This document shows positions 1-10,230 of a stretch of 64,000 nucleotides of DNA, piece after piece (the stretch's first letter is position 1; every line of letters starts with the position of its first letter). The position numbers and the translations under genes were made by a program. Source of the stretch: Aquatica leii (Eukaryota; Arthropoda; Insecta; Coleoptera; Lampyridae); NCBI GenBank assembly GCA_035610365.1, contig CM069438.1:52386837-52450836 (forward strand). Direction: 5' to 3'. A model generated the notes under the pieces. The model was given only the letters and a program-made list of their open reading frames with translations, made no database searches and was not told where the DNA came from.

Positions 1-1293
1 CGTACGTCGTAGATGACTTTTTCTGTAGCACTCGGTACGGGCCATCTCGGCTGGGTACGAGTTTGCTCGTTGTTTCCTTTTCTTTATTGCTTATGCTGTG
101 CGTTTTGATGACGACCAGGTCTCCAGGCTGGTAGTCAGGTGCCTCCCGGCGGGTTTTATCCGCGTATTTCTTTGATTGTTCTTGTTTCCCTTCTTGTTGC
201 AATCGGGCTTCTCGGATACTTCCGGTTAGCTGCATTAGGAACGGTGTGATTTCCGGAATAAAGTTGTGGGACTGTATTATGGACCTTTGGTCGCGAGTGA
301 CGTCGTCCGTCGTTCTGAGTTCTCTACCAAACGTTAAGTAAACGGCTGTTGTTTGGGTGGACTTGCTTTTGGTTGTGTTCATGGTGAAGCGAATCGCTGA
401 TAGAAACATGGGCCAGGCTGTTTGTTGCTGTTTAGTTAGTACTGCCAACTGTGTTTTTAAATCCCTGTTTCTCCGTTCTACGGGATTTGCTTGCGGGTGG
501 TACATGGGAGTGAGCACTTGTTTGATCCCTAGGCAGTAGGTCACATGCTGCATTACCGCGCTAACAAACTGCGTACCGTTGTCGCTTAGGAGACGGCGTG
601 GTATTCCCAATCGCAGGAAAACCTCGTTGATAAGCGTCTGGGCGCACGTGGTAGAATCAGCTCGCTCAAGCGGGAATAATTCTACCCATTTGGAGGTGAC
701 ATCTTCAACGATGAGTATCCACCGGTAACCAGTGGTTGCTTGCGGGAGAGGTCCGAACAGGTCTATTGCCAGTTGTTCGAAACGCCTCATGGATGCTGGC
801 GCTTGGAGAAGGCCGGCGGGCTTCAAGTTTGTTGGCTTGTATTTTTGGCACTCAGAACAAGTTTTCGTGTAGTCTGCAATAAAGCGACGCATGCCGGTCC
901 AGTAGTACCTTTCTGCTACCTTTTGGTATGTTCTTTCAGCTCCGTAGTGTCCCGCTGTGGGAGCGTCGTGATGGTCGGCTAGGACGATCTTCCATTCATG
1001 CTGTGGGACTACTTGTTGAGCGTTCTCTGAATCCGACTCTGGTGCGTATCTGTACAAGACACCTTGGCTCGTTAAGTATCCCTTGGATGTCCAACTTCCG
1101 AGATCTGCTCCGTTGGTTTCAAAGCTTTTTATGATCTTTTCTATTTCTCCGTCTTTCAGTTGGTTCTCCCGGATGTCTTGGGCGGACCTGCGAGGAACGT
1201 CAATGAACACGATACATATTTCGCATGCGAGAACTTCATGTGGTCCATACGGTGGTCTGGATAGGGCGTCAGCGACTACGTTGTCTTTTTCCA
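1..1293 (-). CDS. Ty3/gypsy integrase, partial, runs off the left edge
   Basis: This frame continues Pol after the one-base shift near 1290. It holds the RNase H/integrase linker, then a zinc-binding region, then the catalytic core with the expected acidic residues: the first Asp in AIDLFGPLP (about 740-770), the second in LSDNGTQF (about 570-590), and the Glu in the segment reading NPVERRNRD (about 470-500). Near the left edge it reads DGPYRV, the GPY/F module of chromodomain-less Ty3 integrases. The core has no internal stop, so decay seems limited to a few lesions. Integrase inserts the cDNA into the host chromosome. Confidence 0.85.
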
Positions 1294-3890
1294 AGTGTAT
1301 ACTTGACCGTGAGCTGATATGGCTGTAGCGTTACATTTAGCCATTTAAGGGGTTGGTGGTCCGTAAGGAGCGTTACTAGACGTCCTTCGATGTACCCCCG
1401 AAATTTTTCCACTGCCCAAACTACGGCTAGTGCTTCTCGTTCAGTGGTGCTGTAGTTTCTTTCGGCAGGAGTGAGGAGACGACTCACATATTCAACCGGA
1501 CGTTCGTCTGCGGCTACCCCTTGGGATAGGACTGCGCCTATGGCGTAACCACTGGCGTCGGTTTTGATGCCATAGCTTAGTTTTGCGTCGGGCTGTCGAA
1601 GAATTAGTGCTGTGGACAGTTTGGTTTTTAGCGTCTGGAAGGCCTGACGTTGCTCTTCTCCCCATTTCCACTCTGCGTTTTTCTTTAGGAGTGCCGATAG
1701 TAGACGCGAAATGGCGGCATAACCTTCTATGAATCTTCTGTTCCATGAGCACATTTGCAGAAATGATAGAAGGCGTTTCGTGTCGCGGGGTTCCGGCAAG
1801 TTGGCGATGGCCGCGACCATTTCCGGGTTGACATGTAGGCCGTTGGTTGTCAGAATGTGACCAAGGTAATGTACACTTTCGCCGAAAAACACGCACTTGC
1901 CTCTCCGTAGTTTGAGTTTGAAAGTATTTAATCGCGATAGCACTGTATCCAAGTCTTTAAAATGTTTATCTCGTGATTCCGACAGAACAATAATGTCATC
2001 TAGGTATGCTAGAACTGTTACACTTGCCAATCCCGCGCAAAAACGATCGATTAACCGTTGGAAGGCTGCTGGAGCATTTCGTAGTCCAAAGGGCATACGG
2101 TTGAATCGGTACAGCCCAAACGGGGTAATGAAGGCGGTCTTGTCTTTGTCGCTGTCGCGAATCGGTACCTGCCAGTAGCCGGCTCGTAAGTTCATAGTTG
2201 ACAGGATGGTGGCTTTGGCAGCGTGGAGAAGATCATCCATCCGCGGGAGAGGGTAATGGTCGGCGGTGGTAATGCTGTTCAACCTTCGGTAATCGACGCA
2301 GACTTTTACTTCTCCATTTGGCTTTGGAACCATTACCACTGGGGCAGCCCAAGCGAACTCGCATTCTTCGATGATTCCTTCGAGGAGCATCTTGTCGATC
2401 TCGCTCTTTAATTTTTCCTGTTCTGCGAGAGGCATCCGATATGGCGGCGTAGCCAGTGGGAGTTGGTCGCTGGTGTCAATCCGGTGTTCGGCGTGAGGCG
2501 TAGCCTCTCCCCCTGCTGCAAAGGTGCCAGTGTGTTTCTGCACGAGAGTGGCAAGCCTGGCCTTGTCGACCTGACTGAGGGCGGTGGCTTCGTCGGCCTT
2601 TGGAGTGAGGTCCTCTACATCTATCATTTGCGCATCGACTATTCGTGGCCTTTTTTTCTTTGGTGAATGCGAGAATATTACTCCGCTCGGAAAAGGCTGT
2701 GGCTCCGCGAACGGTGAGAGGGCGTCCGCAAATATTTCGTCGATCGTTCTCGCCGTGTCCGGGTCTCGTGGAGCTGGTGCTGTTCTTCGTGGAGATGTCT
2801 CGAGACCGAACAAGGTCTGCCTCTGTTGTGATTGTGCCCTAGGATCGTTAGACGCCGGTTTGGGCCGGATCGGTGTTGGCCGACGGGTGTCTAGATTGAT
2901 CTGGGCCAGCTGGTATGGTTTTGACAGAAAACTAAGGGTAGGTTCAGGTCTAAAAGCGTACCACTCTTTTGTTCCATTCCATTGCTTGGCAGCGGTATCT
3001 AGGATGAGTTTAGCTCGGCGCATAAAATCTATGCGTAGGAGGGTTCTATTATGAGCACTTGGTAATACAATGAAGTCTGTCTTTATCACACGGTCCAAGG
3101 GCCTCACATCCACTATAGTTTTTAGCACTTGTTGGGGGCGTACTTCACCGTCTGCGAGTATCACGTTTGCGTCCTGCGCGCTAAACACACAATTTAGTGT
3201 CTGCAAGTGTTTGTACAATGCCCTACCCGCGAAACTTTGTTTTGCCCCGGTGTCTAGGTACGCACCACCAACAGAGTTACCGACGCGAATTGTTACTACC
3301 GGTCTCACACTTGGGGTGTCGCACAGTTCCGTGTTCACGAGGAAGAATCCTGCATCGTTTACTGTTAACGCGCACTTAGAACAGTTGCTCCTAATTACTC
3401 CGGGTTCGCCGCACCCGAAGCAGCTGATAGCCGTCTTGGCTGTGGGGACCGTGTTTTGTTTCGGCGGTGCCACGGCTTCGGCCTTGGCCTTCTTCCGGCA
3501 TTCGTCCTTTGAATGTCGCGGTATTCGGCAGTACGCACACCTCGGCTTCTTGCCCGTCCCATTTCCCTGAGATTGGCTCTTTGTTTCTGGTTTCGAAAGA
3601 CGCTCCAGCTTGCGGAGTTCGTCTAGGAGTTCTTGAAACGTGCTGAATTTTGTGCGGCTGACTGCCTTCCTCGTTTTCCGGTTTAGAGTGGCGTAGACAA
3701 TATTTACTTGGAATTCTTCGACCGTTCGTGTCGTTTGTGGAATCTTCACAATGATAGCATGTTTTTTCGCGATAAAAAGTTCTGCATCCTGGTTCTCTTC
3801 TTGTTCTTTAAAGAAGAATTCTCTAAGAAGCACGTGCGTGGGTTGGTCGAGGCCGTACGTGGCTTTAAGCGTTTGCACCGCTTGAGCCAA
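1269..3890 (-). CDS. Ty3/gypsy Gag C-terminus plus protease, RT and RNase H
   Basis: The open frame is 873 codons. In order: the end of the capsid (about residues 1-100), two CCHC-like knuckles (CAYCRIPRHSKDEC and CFGCGEPGVIRSNC), an aspartic protease with DTGA in the AYLDTGAKQSF context, RT with the catalytic YLDDI, and RNase H with KTDASGYAIGAVLS and LLTDHQPLKWL. Gag and Pol are in one frame. The first methionine is internal to Gag; the real Gag start lies upstream beyond a stop codon. The frame ends early at 1269 because of a one-base shift within the A run near 1290. The capsid style resembles the Ty3/gypsy Gag lineage from which insect Arc was derived. Confidence 0.9.
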   Translation of the reverse strand: MAQAVQTLKATYGLDQPTHVLLREFFFKEQEENQDAELFIAKKHAIIVKIPQTTRTVEEFQVNIVYATLNRKTRKAVSRTKFSTFQELLDELRKLERLSKPETKSQSQGNGTGKKPRCAYCRIPRHSKDECRKKAKAEAVAPPKQNTVPTAKTAISCFGCGEPGVIRSNCSKCALTVNDAGFFLVNTELCDTPSVRPVVTIRVGNSVGGAYLDTGAKQSFAGRALYKHLQTLNCVFSAQDANVILADGEVRPQQVLKTIVDVRPLDRVIKTDFIVLPSAHNRTLLRIDFMRRAKLILDTAAKQWNGTKEWYAFRPEPTLSFLSKPYQLAQINLDTRRPTPIRPKPASNDPRAQSQQRQTLFGLETSPRRTAPAPRDPDTARTIDEIFADALSPFAEPQPFPSGVIFSHSPKKKRPRIVDAQMIDVEDLTPKADEATALSQVDKARLATLVQKHTGTFAAGGEATPHAEHRIDTSDQLPLATPPYRMPLAEQEKLKSEIDKMLLEGIIEECEFAWAAPVVMVPKPNGEVKVCVDYRRLNSITTADHYPLPRMDDLLHAAKATILSTMNLRAGYWQVPIRDSDKDKTAFITPFGLYRFNRMPFGLRNAPAAFQRLIDRFCAGLASVTVLAYLDDIIVLSESRDKHFKDLDTVLSRLNTFKLKLRRGKCVFFGESVHYLGHILTTNGLHVNPEMVAAIANLPEPRDTKRLLSFLQMCSWNRRFIEGYAAISRLLSALLKKNAEWKWGEEQRQAFQTLKTKLSTALILRQPDAKLSYGIKTDASGYAIGAVLSQGVAADERPVEYVSRLLTPAERNYSTTEREALAVVWAVEKFRGYIEGRLVTLLTDHQPLKWLNVTLQPYQLTVKYTLGKRQRSR

Positions 3891-4117
3891 TGTAGGAGTA
3901 GTATCTTTTACGCCTTGCCACTATGTTAACGCAGGCTCTTCTAGCAGCATCGGGAGTCCCTTCACTGCATTCTCATCGGAGACGGCTTCGCATTCCTTAA
4001 ATATGCTTACGGCGCCGATGAAAGCGTGGACGTCGGTTTTCCCATTGAACCGTGTTTTGCATCTCAGTGCATGTACTGCGTGTGTTGTGGGTGTCTGACT
4101 GGCAGGCGTTTTATGGG
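3891..4117 (-). pseudogene. Gag capsid N-terminal part of element 1, interrupted by a stop
   Basis: The minus strand continues the Gag frame of the neighbouring open frame. It reads capsid-like protein (for example GLPMLLEEPAL, then WQGVKDT), but a TAG sits near 3921 where the paired tryptophan motif expects TGG. Beyond about 4117 recognisable Gag stops and the DNA becomes ordinary AT-rich sequence. I see no start codon that clearly begins Gag. Confidence 0.7.
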
Positions 4118-4592
4118 TCTGTTACAGTTTATAAAATAACGTAAAAATTATGTACTAAATACGCAATATGGTTGGCTGGGTAATATAATAAAGTATATAA
4201 AACCCTAATTCAATTATCTAAAACAAACATAACATACATATATATGTGCTACGTACCATTGTTATGTAATATAAATTATATATCACCAATGTAACAACTT
4301 TGACATTTTTAAACGTAATATAGATATTCCGGTACGCCATTTTGTGTTATAATTTTAAAATCATCCTATTTTCCTTTTATTTAATTTGTATATTGGTCTT
4401 CTTCGATTTGGCAATTTGACACACTCTGTACACACTGATAAAAAAGTAATTCTTTAAATCAATGTTTATTAAGTTCCAAATTCGATAAAAAAATCGATTT
4501 TAACTTAAAATTTAAACAAACAAAGCATCGCATAAACTAAAAACACAAACTATAACAAACAATCAAAATTTATTGTCACAAAATAAAACAAA
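4118..4592. other. AT-rich intergenic DNA
   Basis: No open frame or recognisable element. On the minus strand an AATAAA-type signal near 4567-4573 lies just downstream of the CK2-like stop codon and could serve as its poly(A) site. Confidence 0.5.
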
Positions 4593-5675
4593 TCACGCCG
4601 AACTAAGTTCGAGTTCTTCGATTTCAGCAATGTGTCCTGCTTTCGAAAGCACCGACGTCGAAGAAACGACAGCATGTTGATGCTTAACTTTACTGATAAT
4701 CGGATAAAAATATTTGTGTTGCAAAGCTTCTTTTGCAGTGATACGCGACAGGTGGTCGTAACGTAGCAGCGATTCCAAAAAGTTGAAGGCGTCCTCGTTG
4801 ACTAAATATTCGTTTTCGGTGGTCACAAACCGATCCCACTTCTTCCTCGTGTGGTTGCACAATTTCTCGTGACTTTCTAAATCGATTTTGATGTTGTACT
4901 TCAGTAGGTAATTGCTAAACTCGGTGGTGCCCAAAACTTTAACAATTCGTACTAATTGATCAGCGTTATTGCTACCATTAAAAAAAGGCTCCTTGCGGAA
5001 GATCATCGAAGCAAACATGCAACCGAGCGACCACATATCCAACGAATAATCGTAATAGACGTAATCGACAAGCAGCTCGGGACCTTTAAAGTAGCGAGAA
5101 GCCACTCGTACATTGTACTCCTCACCCGGGTGGTAAAACTCGGCAAGGCCCCAATCGATTAACCTCAGCTTCTTGTGTTTTTGATCGACCATAATATTAT
5201 GTGGTTTAACGTCTCGGTGCATAATTCCTCGACTGTGACAGAAATCTAAAGCCTTGAGTAGTTCGTATAAGTAAAAACGAATTTCAAATTCGGACAGTTG
5301 TAGGTAAATGTGTTTAAAGTCGACGTTGTTGATTTGTTCGAAGACTAAGGCAGTTACGTTTAAAATATCGTTGTTGATGACGCCTAATAATTTAATTACG
5401 TTGACGCCGCCACGAAGGACTTCCAATATTTTAATTTCTCGTTTGATTTTTCTTTTTTTAACTGGTTTTAACACTTTTAAGACAATAGTTTCTTTGCTCG
5501 GTATGTGAATGGCTTCGAACACCTCACTGTATTTACCTCGTCCTAATTTCTGTGTGATGCTATAATTCTCACTGCTCTCTAACTGAGGAGTGAAGTTGTC
5601 GTAGTCAAAAAATTCTTTCGGTTTGCCTAGGAGTGCATCGGCATAAATCCGTGCAGTCGAACACACCAACGACAT
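4593..5675 (-). CDS. casein kinase 2 alpha-subunit paralogue, intronless coding region
   Basis: A 360-residue protein kinase, full length for the CK2 alpha catalytic domain. Visible motifs: glycine loop GRGKYSEV (45-52), catalytic lysine K67 in VLKVLK, the CK2-specific basic stretch [10 protein letters not shown] (71-80), HRDVKPHN with catalytic D155, DWG (174-176) in place of DFG, and [17 protein letters not shown]2 phosphorylates acidic Ser/Thr sites. All catalytic residues are present, so an active kinase is plausible. It diverges from the highly conserved canonical subunit after the C-lobe, where spacing and sequence drift, and the C-terminus (about 330-360) is unlike it. There are no coding introns, whereas neighbours have many. 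This suggests an old retrocopy or a germline-type paralogue. A 48-nt 5'UTR intron seems present. Confidence 0.9.
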   Translation of the reverse strand: MSLVCSTARIYADALLGKPKEFFDYDNFTPQLESSENYSITQKLGRGKYSEVFEAIHIPSKETIVLKVLKPVKKRKIKREIKILEVLRGGVNVIKLLGVINNDILNVTALVFEQINNVDFKHIYLQLSEFEIRFYLYELLKALDFCHSRGIMHRDVKPHNIMVDQKHKKLRLIDWGLAEFYHPGEEYNVRVASRYFKGPELLVDYVYYDYSLDMWSLGCMFASMIFRKEPFFNGSNNADQLVRIVKVLGTTEFSNYLLKYNIKIDLESHEKLCNHTRKKWDRFVTTENEYLVNEDAFNFLESLLRYDHLSRITAKEALQHKYFYPIISKVKHQHAVVSSTSVLSKAGHIAEIEELELSSA

Positions 5676-5680
5676 GTTTC

Positions 5681-5728
5681 CTTAAAAGATAAATTTTTCA
5701 GTCATTTAAACGTCAAAAAATCGCTTAC
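5681..5728 (-). other. putative 48-nt 5'UTR intron of the CK2-like gene
   Basis: On the minus strand AAG|GTAAGC (donor) and CTTTTAAG|GAAAC (acceptor) flank 48 nt, and the acceptor lies 5 nt before the ATG. The length matches the 46-54 nt coding introns of the other genes. Inferred from consensus only. Confidence 0.55.
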
Positions 5729-6659
5729 CTTCAAAACTAAAAAAACTTTTCGTACCCGTTGAAAATAACTCAAAACATGAAAAAAAAAGTGAGCAAATTA
5801 GGCAGTAATTTAAAAACTAATCAAAACTGGAACGGCGAAAAAAAACTTTGATGGAAAAGTCGAACGCCCACAAGTATTTCTGGAATTTAATTCTATCATC
5901 GAATCCGTCGAATTCTTGTCTTATTGAGAGATAAAGTGCGAGACGCGTGATCCTATTCAAAATTGCATTCCTTCGGCGTTCGGTTTTATATGAAAAATTC
6001 CATTTCGTTGCGTTTCTTTCTTTTTCGAAAATGATTTTTTGACGTTATTTTTCACAAAAACACGTTAGCCGCACTTTCACATGTTTATTGGGCTACGCGG
6101 GTATTTCAAATTGAAACTGTGTCGTACAGAGTGTGTCAAAATATATCAACTAGTTAAAGTTAATTGGAAAAACGCAAAACTGAAACTTTATTAAAATTAT
6201 TTATTAAACAAGAATATATTTTTATTTCACAAATTTAAAATTTAGGTATATTTTATGAACACAAGCATAACCGATTGCAAAAAAAAGTTTATTTTTACTT
6301 TGTACTTTAATTAATTATTATTATTATTAATAGTATCTGATTTATTTGCTGGTGGTCGCAATTTTATTGTGTATTTTTAATATTTTATCTAATGATAATT
6401 TCAATTGCCGTTTTAATCATATTTACAAATGGACTCCCGTACTCTCGCTACTGTTGGACTGTGTAATAAAATCTCGTTACTCTTCTTAGGTTATCATAGC
6501 TGCTTCTTACGTACTTTCTATAGTAATTTGAGATAGCTTCTCCATAATTAAAACTAATCTTTCAATTATTCCTACTATATTTGACGACGTTATTATTGTA
6601 GGCTCTGTAAGTCTCAGTTCGTTAACTTCTTTTTCTGTCGCTCTTTTCTAACTCTTCAG
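5729..6659. other. AT-rich intergenic DNA
   Basis: About 0.9 kb with poly(A/T) runs and short ATT/TTA repeats. I see no gene, RNA or transposon that I can support. Confidence 0.5.
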
Positions 6660-6899
6660 TGCAATTCTTCAGACTTGCTTGTCAAGTCGAAGAAAGAATG
6701 CTACTTAGAGTGTAAGTGCAGCAAAAGTTACATCGGCCGAATAGGAAGGAGCATTCAGTGCAGGGTTAAAGAACATCAACGAGTCGTTCAACTCAGATGC
6801 ACGGATAAATCTGCAGTAGCGGAACATCTACATGAGAAAGGACATCACCGGATTGACTACCGGAACGTAAAGGTATTAGCGACGCAGGCAACACACTGA
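6660..6899 (+). pseudogene. Penelope-like element GIY-YIG endonuclease fragment
   Basis: A frame of about 75 codons reads a Cys pair, CSKSYIGRIGRSIQCRVKEH, then SAVAEHLHEKGHH. This is the GIY-YIG nuclease arrangement of Penelope-like retroelements, with SYIG for the YIG half, Arg and EH downstream, and an AEH...GHH segment. No reverse transcriptase lies next to it, so this is a 3' fragment. It is followed directly by a tail shared with the region near 60.76-60.87 kb. Confidence 0.7.
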
Positions 6900-6965
6900 C
6901 GTCTTACTGACGTCTCGTACGTCCTTTTGACGTCATTAAAACGTAATGTGCTGCTTGGGAAGAAG
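6890..6965 (+). repeat. ACGT-rich tail shared with 60.76-60.87 kb
   Basis: Several TGACGT/ACGTC boxes recur within about 75 bp and end in AACGTAATG followed by a CTGC-TTGG stretch. A closely similar series is at 60760-60870. Its position directly after the GIY-YIG fragment suggests it is the 3' untranslated end of the same Penelope-like family. Confidence 0.55.
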
Positions 6966-7414
6966 CAGACACTATCACCAGCGAATAATACTCGAGTCAC
7001 TGGAAATAATGAAAAATCTTAGCAACTTTAACCGTGAGAATGGTTACAGATTAAGCAACACATGAAAATCTGGAAATCTATGCTGCGTGAAGAACATGCA
7101 AGAAGTCACCAGACGTCTATGAACGCAACTCAACAGACCAGAACAGACACGGATCAGCGAAGCGAAGCCGAAAGACGGTATAAGCTAAAGAAGCTTTGTA
7201 ACGCCGCAACACCCAAAAAAACAGTGCTACATTAATAATTTTTAGTTACGACGAGATTATTTATAGAACAAGTACTAGACAGTCTTGTCTTTGTCAACTG
7301 CATAGAAACAGTGCGTGACAAAGCTCAGTTTATGATCGAGCACAAGACCAAGGTACTTAACCTCAAAAACTTTTCAAACTGAAATGCCGTTAAGCCTAAG
7401 TGAGAGATTTCTTT

Positions 7415-7657
7415 TCAAAGAGAAACTATGTATTTGATCTTGCCAGCTGAAACAGTCAATTTGTTGTTGACAGTCCAGTGAGTTAGAATGTCCAGGTACT
7501 GTCGTAATTTTGCCTCTAGGTCTGCGGACACTGTGATAGTGATATCGTATGCGTGAGCAAAAAATGTCACAGTTATTGTTCTAGTAGGGAATTCAGAACT
7601 ACGTTTCTCAAGGTCGACCCAAAAACCAATCTTTGTGGGCAGCCCTTCGTCATTCAT
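7415..7657 (-). pseudogene. RT palm/thumb fragment of the degenerate LINE
   Basis: Eighty codons contain the segment where a non-LTR RT has its active-site YADD. Here it reads FAHAYDITITV, so the motif is disrupted. It is followed by WTVNNKLTVSAGKIKYI, the usual region after the active site. No function expected. Confidence 0.55.
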
Positions 7658-7792
7658 TTTGTGTAGGAAGAACCAGAGACATTCGTAGAATAAGTGATCG
7701 AGCGACTCGATAAATACCTGCCAATAACGCGCACGACGTCTGCAAATACTCTCTTAACTACAAGAGCTTCAATTATTGATTGCCACTATGCA

Positions 7793-8149
7793 TTATTGAA
7801 CGCTCCTGAAATGTCTATAAAAATACATAGTCTGTACTTGGAGACGTCCGTTCGTATTTTCGTCATTACCTAGCAAATTGCGCCTGTCTTCAATTTGGCG
7901 GGAACGAAATAATCTCTGTGGAAAAATGTTGCCATGTATTTTCTTTAACAGTAATCGTTTGAAAAGTTTACCAAGTTCGGAAAGTAGCGTAATCGGACGA
8001 TACGAATTACGGTTAGCGAGATTCCTCTTACCAGGCTTGAAAATTCTTCTTAGCTTAGGTACCAGTTGTCTAACTATTTGGAAAATACCAGCATTAAACA
8101 CAAGAGTTGAACAGGTCAATGAACGTAGAATCGAGGGATTCTTGTACAA
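7793..8149 (-). pseudogene. RT fingers fragment of the degenerate LINE
   Basis: The frame includes FKPGK followed by SYRPITLLSELGKLFKRLL, the conserved RT block that precedes the palm in R1/Jockey-type elements. The second half no longer resembles RT, which indicates a frameshift. Confidence 0.6.
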
Positions 8150-8700
8150 CTGTCCTTAGTAGTCCGTTGTGTCCAGGAGCTTTATTCTTAGGCACCGACG
8201 CTAAATGCTCTTTTGTAACCACCCAGTCTTACCGGGACTCAATATATGCAAAACATTGGGATCTAATTCGAGCTTGATCAGGATCGTCGTCTAGGAAAAG
8301 GGAACTAACTATGAACTTAATTGTATTGTGCTCTGTGAGAGTCTATCTGTCACCGTCACGGACGTTAGAGCATGGTTAGATAGCAAAAAACTTTTGCGAG
8401 GAAATCCTATAAACGAATTCACACGGACTCGCCGCCAAACTCTCTCTACAAAAACTTTTTCCATGAGCTAAATTTAGCGCTCTTCACTGCCAGTTTGTAC
8501 TGGTGAAGGACGGTCTTGTACGAGTGTAGCCATTGAGTTTTTAGCTCTGTTGGGGCTTTTTCCGAATGCTTTCTTAAGCAACATACGACTCCTTTTACCT
8601 ATCTAGCTTTGGACTCTACCACGGTACACCAACTCTAGAATTTGAGCGAACTCGGTTTAAACCATTTTGGCTAGATTTGAGAATTAGCCTGGTCAAGTTA

Positions 8701-8934
8701 TCATTGGAGACGTCGATAAAATTTAGCTGCACGTGGAAAATAAGCACGAAGTAGGGCTCTGACACCTGTTTTCAGATTGACAAGATTTATGCGTTTGACA
8801 TCGAGAATACGCTTAGGGATCGGAACCCATTGAGGATTTTTGACGGTTAAATTAAGACGTGCCAGTCGGTGGTCACTTTCACTCACCTCTGGAAAGTTAT
8901 TCCAGACGGGACGCTTGTTTCCAATTGTGATCAT
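8701..8934 (-). pseudogene. endonuclease C-terminal fragment of the degenerate LINE
   Basis: The sequence NFPEVSESDHRLARLNL matches the SDHxx end of apurinic-like LINE endonucleases. The following basic residues lead toward the RT. It is short and in its own frame, consistent with decay. Confidence 0.5.
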
Positions 8935-9324
8935 AGATACGGTAATGCAATTATTAGTTGGATGACTGAAGGTAACTACTCCGATGGACTTTTTTGCGCT
9001 GTTTTAAACAATAACCAAAAAATATCGCAAAAAAGTGGATGTGCTAATTCTGTTAAAAGGCAAGGCCGCACCAGCGAGCCTGTATCCTGAACCAAAACTA
9101 TTCACATATGGCTCTTGGGTCAGTAGAATGTCTATCCCATTGTCGGAGGAGAAAGTCATGACTTCTAAGATCGCAGCACGAAAACGCTAAAAATTCACTT
9201 GCGCAATCCTAAGAGTCACAGAAACGTCCTCACAGTTTATAATCGGTATTAGATATCTTGGCGTCAAGCCTTTTTAAGTACGCCGGGCAGTTGTTAGAAG
9301 ACGCCTTGTATTTTACGGGGTCTA

Positions 9325-9500
9325 GACCACAACGGTCACCCGGACGTGTGGTCGTTGTAGTCACGACCACAACGGCCACCTATAAACTTTAACCACAACG
9401 GCCACCTATTCTGTCGTCCACAACGGCCACTTGCATTTTTGACCATAACAGTCACCGTGACAGCAACGGCCACCTATCTTCATGACCACAACGGCCAGCA
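9325..9500. repeat. irregular repeat of ACCACAACGGCCACC
   Basis: Seven imperfect copies of CCACAACGGCCACC occur within 175 bp at spacings of 39, 27, 26, 24, 19 and 23 bp. In one minus-strand frame the core reads GRCGH, so this may be the remains of a run of Cys-His knuckles in the LINE ORF1, or a young minisatellite. The GC-rich core stands out from the AT-rich background. Confidence 0.6.
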
Positions 9501-9522
9501 GTCGATTTTCAGATCGGACGCC

Positions 9523-10224
9523 TTAATGGCCATATCTCATACAGTTTAGCAAATACAGAAGCTCTTGCGGTGTTTGGGCAATCCTTCGTATAATACTTTT
9601 CAGCACAATTACTGCATTAAGATGTTCTTGAGCCTGTTTAACTATTTTGTCAGAGGCGGCATCGAAATATTGCTCAAGGATTGCTTCTTTCAACTGTTCG
9701 AGGGAAATGTTAGATGGAACGTCCAAAAGAGAAATCCTTGCAATCTGATCAAAAACCTGGCATTATAAGATATCAGCTGGGATTTTAGGCAGGTTTGTCT
9801 TTTCGGACTTCAGGCGAACGAAACTTCTTAAAACTTTCGTCACTCGATCTAGTCATAGACCGAGCGTGGTAGGATTTAAGACCGTAGTTAGGATCGTTAT
9901 CTTCTCGTCAGCTGTTTTAAAATTTTTTTCGTGCTTTGGAACGATCACAACTGTGGATCGTCGAGTGAGGGATTTGGCGGAAGGTGCTTTAACTCTGTCG
10001 GCAATTCTTCTCGACCGAGCTACTTGGGCATACCAAGCTTGTTAGTTACGGACTGAAAAAACGTTTGTTTCTCCGACCTTTGCTTCGAAGAGTTTTTCTA
10101 GAGTAGTTAGTTGAGAAATGCCGGAATTGGCATCATCGTCGTCGTCGTCAAGGCGACGTTTGGAGGAACAGGATTTAATCTTCATAGTGGAGGTAGAAGA
10201 AGTAAGAGAAGTTACGCACGACAA
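9523..10224 (-). pseudogene. possible ORF1 (Gag-like) remains of the degenerate LINE
   Basis: Two short frames, 10042-10224 and 9523-9726, lie upstream of the endonuclease and RT pieces. The first has a basic-acidic run (SSKRRLDDDDDDA); the second begins DVPSNISLEQLKEAI, which resembles the folded domain of some insect LINE ORF1 proteins. The assignment rests mainly on position and is tentative. Confidence 0.35.
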
Positions 10225-10230
10225 CGGTTT

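Larger units (their letters stand above)
1..4117 (-). mobile_element. Ty3/gypsy LTR retrotransposon, partial (element 1)
   Basis: Read on the minus strand it runs capsid, two zinc knuckles, protease, reverse transcriptase, RNase H and integrase, the Ty3/gypsy order. The integrase frame is still open at position 1, so the 3' part and its LTR lie outside the window. On the other side similarity to Gag fades near 4117, and I see no LTR, primer-binding site or Gag start, so it looks 5'-truncated. Two breaks are visible: an in-frame TAG in the capsid near 3921 where a tryptophan codon is expected, and a one-base shift near 1290. It belongs to a different family from the two elements at 11.7-16.3 and 27.1-33.8 kb and carries no macrodomain in the part seen. 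Confidence 0.9.
7200..10230 (-). mobile_element. degenerate non-LTR retrotransposon (R1/Jockey-like)
   Basis: Minus-strand fragments follow LINE order from high to low coordinate: an acidic, Lys-rich ORF1-like piece near 10.2-9.5 kb, an endonuclease C-terminus near 8.9 kb (SESDHRL), reverse transcriptase near 8.1-7.8 kb (RPITLLSELGKLFKRLL), and the region around the broken RT active-site motif near 7.6 kb. The frames are split by many stops and shifts, so it is dead. I cannot define the ends or find target-site duplications, and the clade is a guess from the RT wording. Confidence 0.6.
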
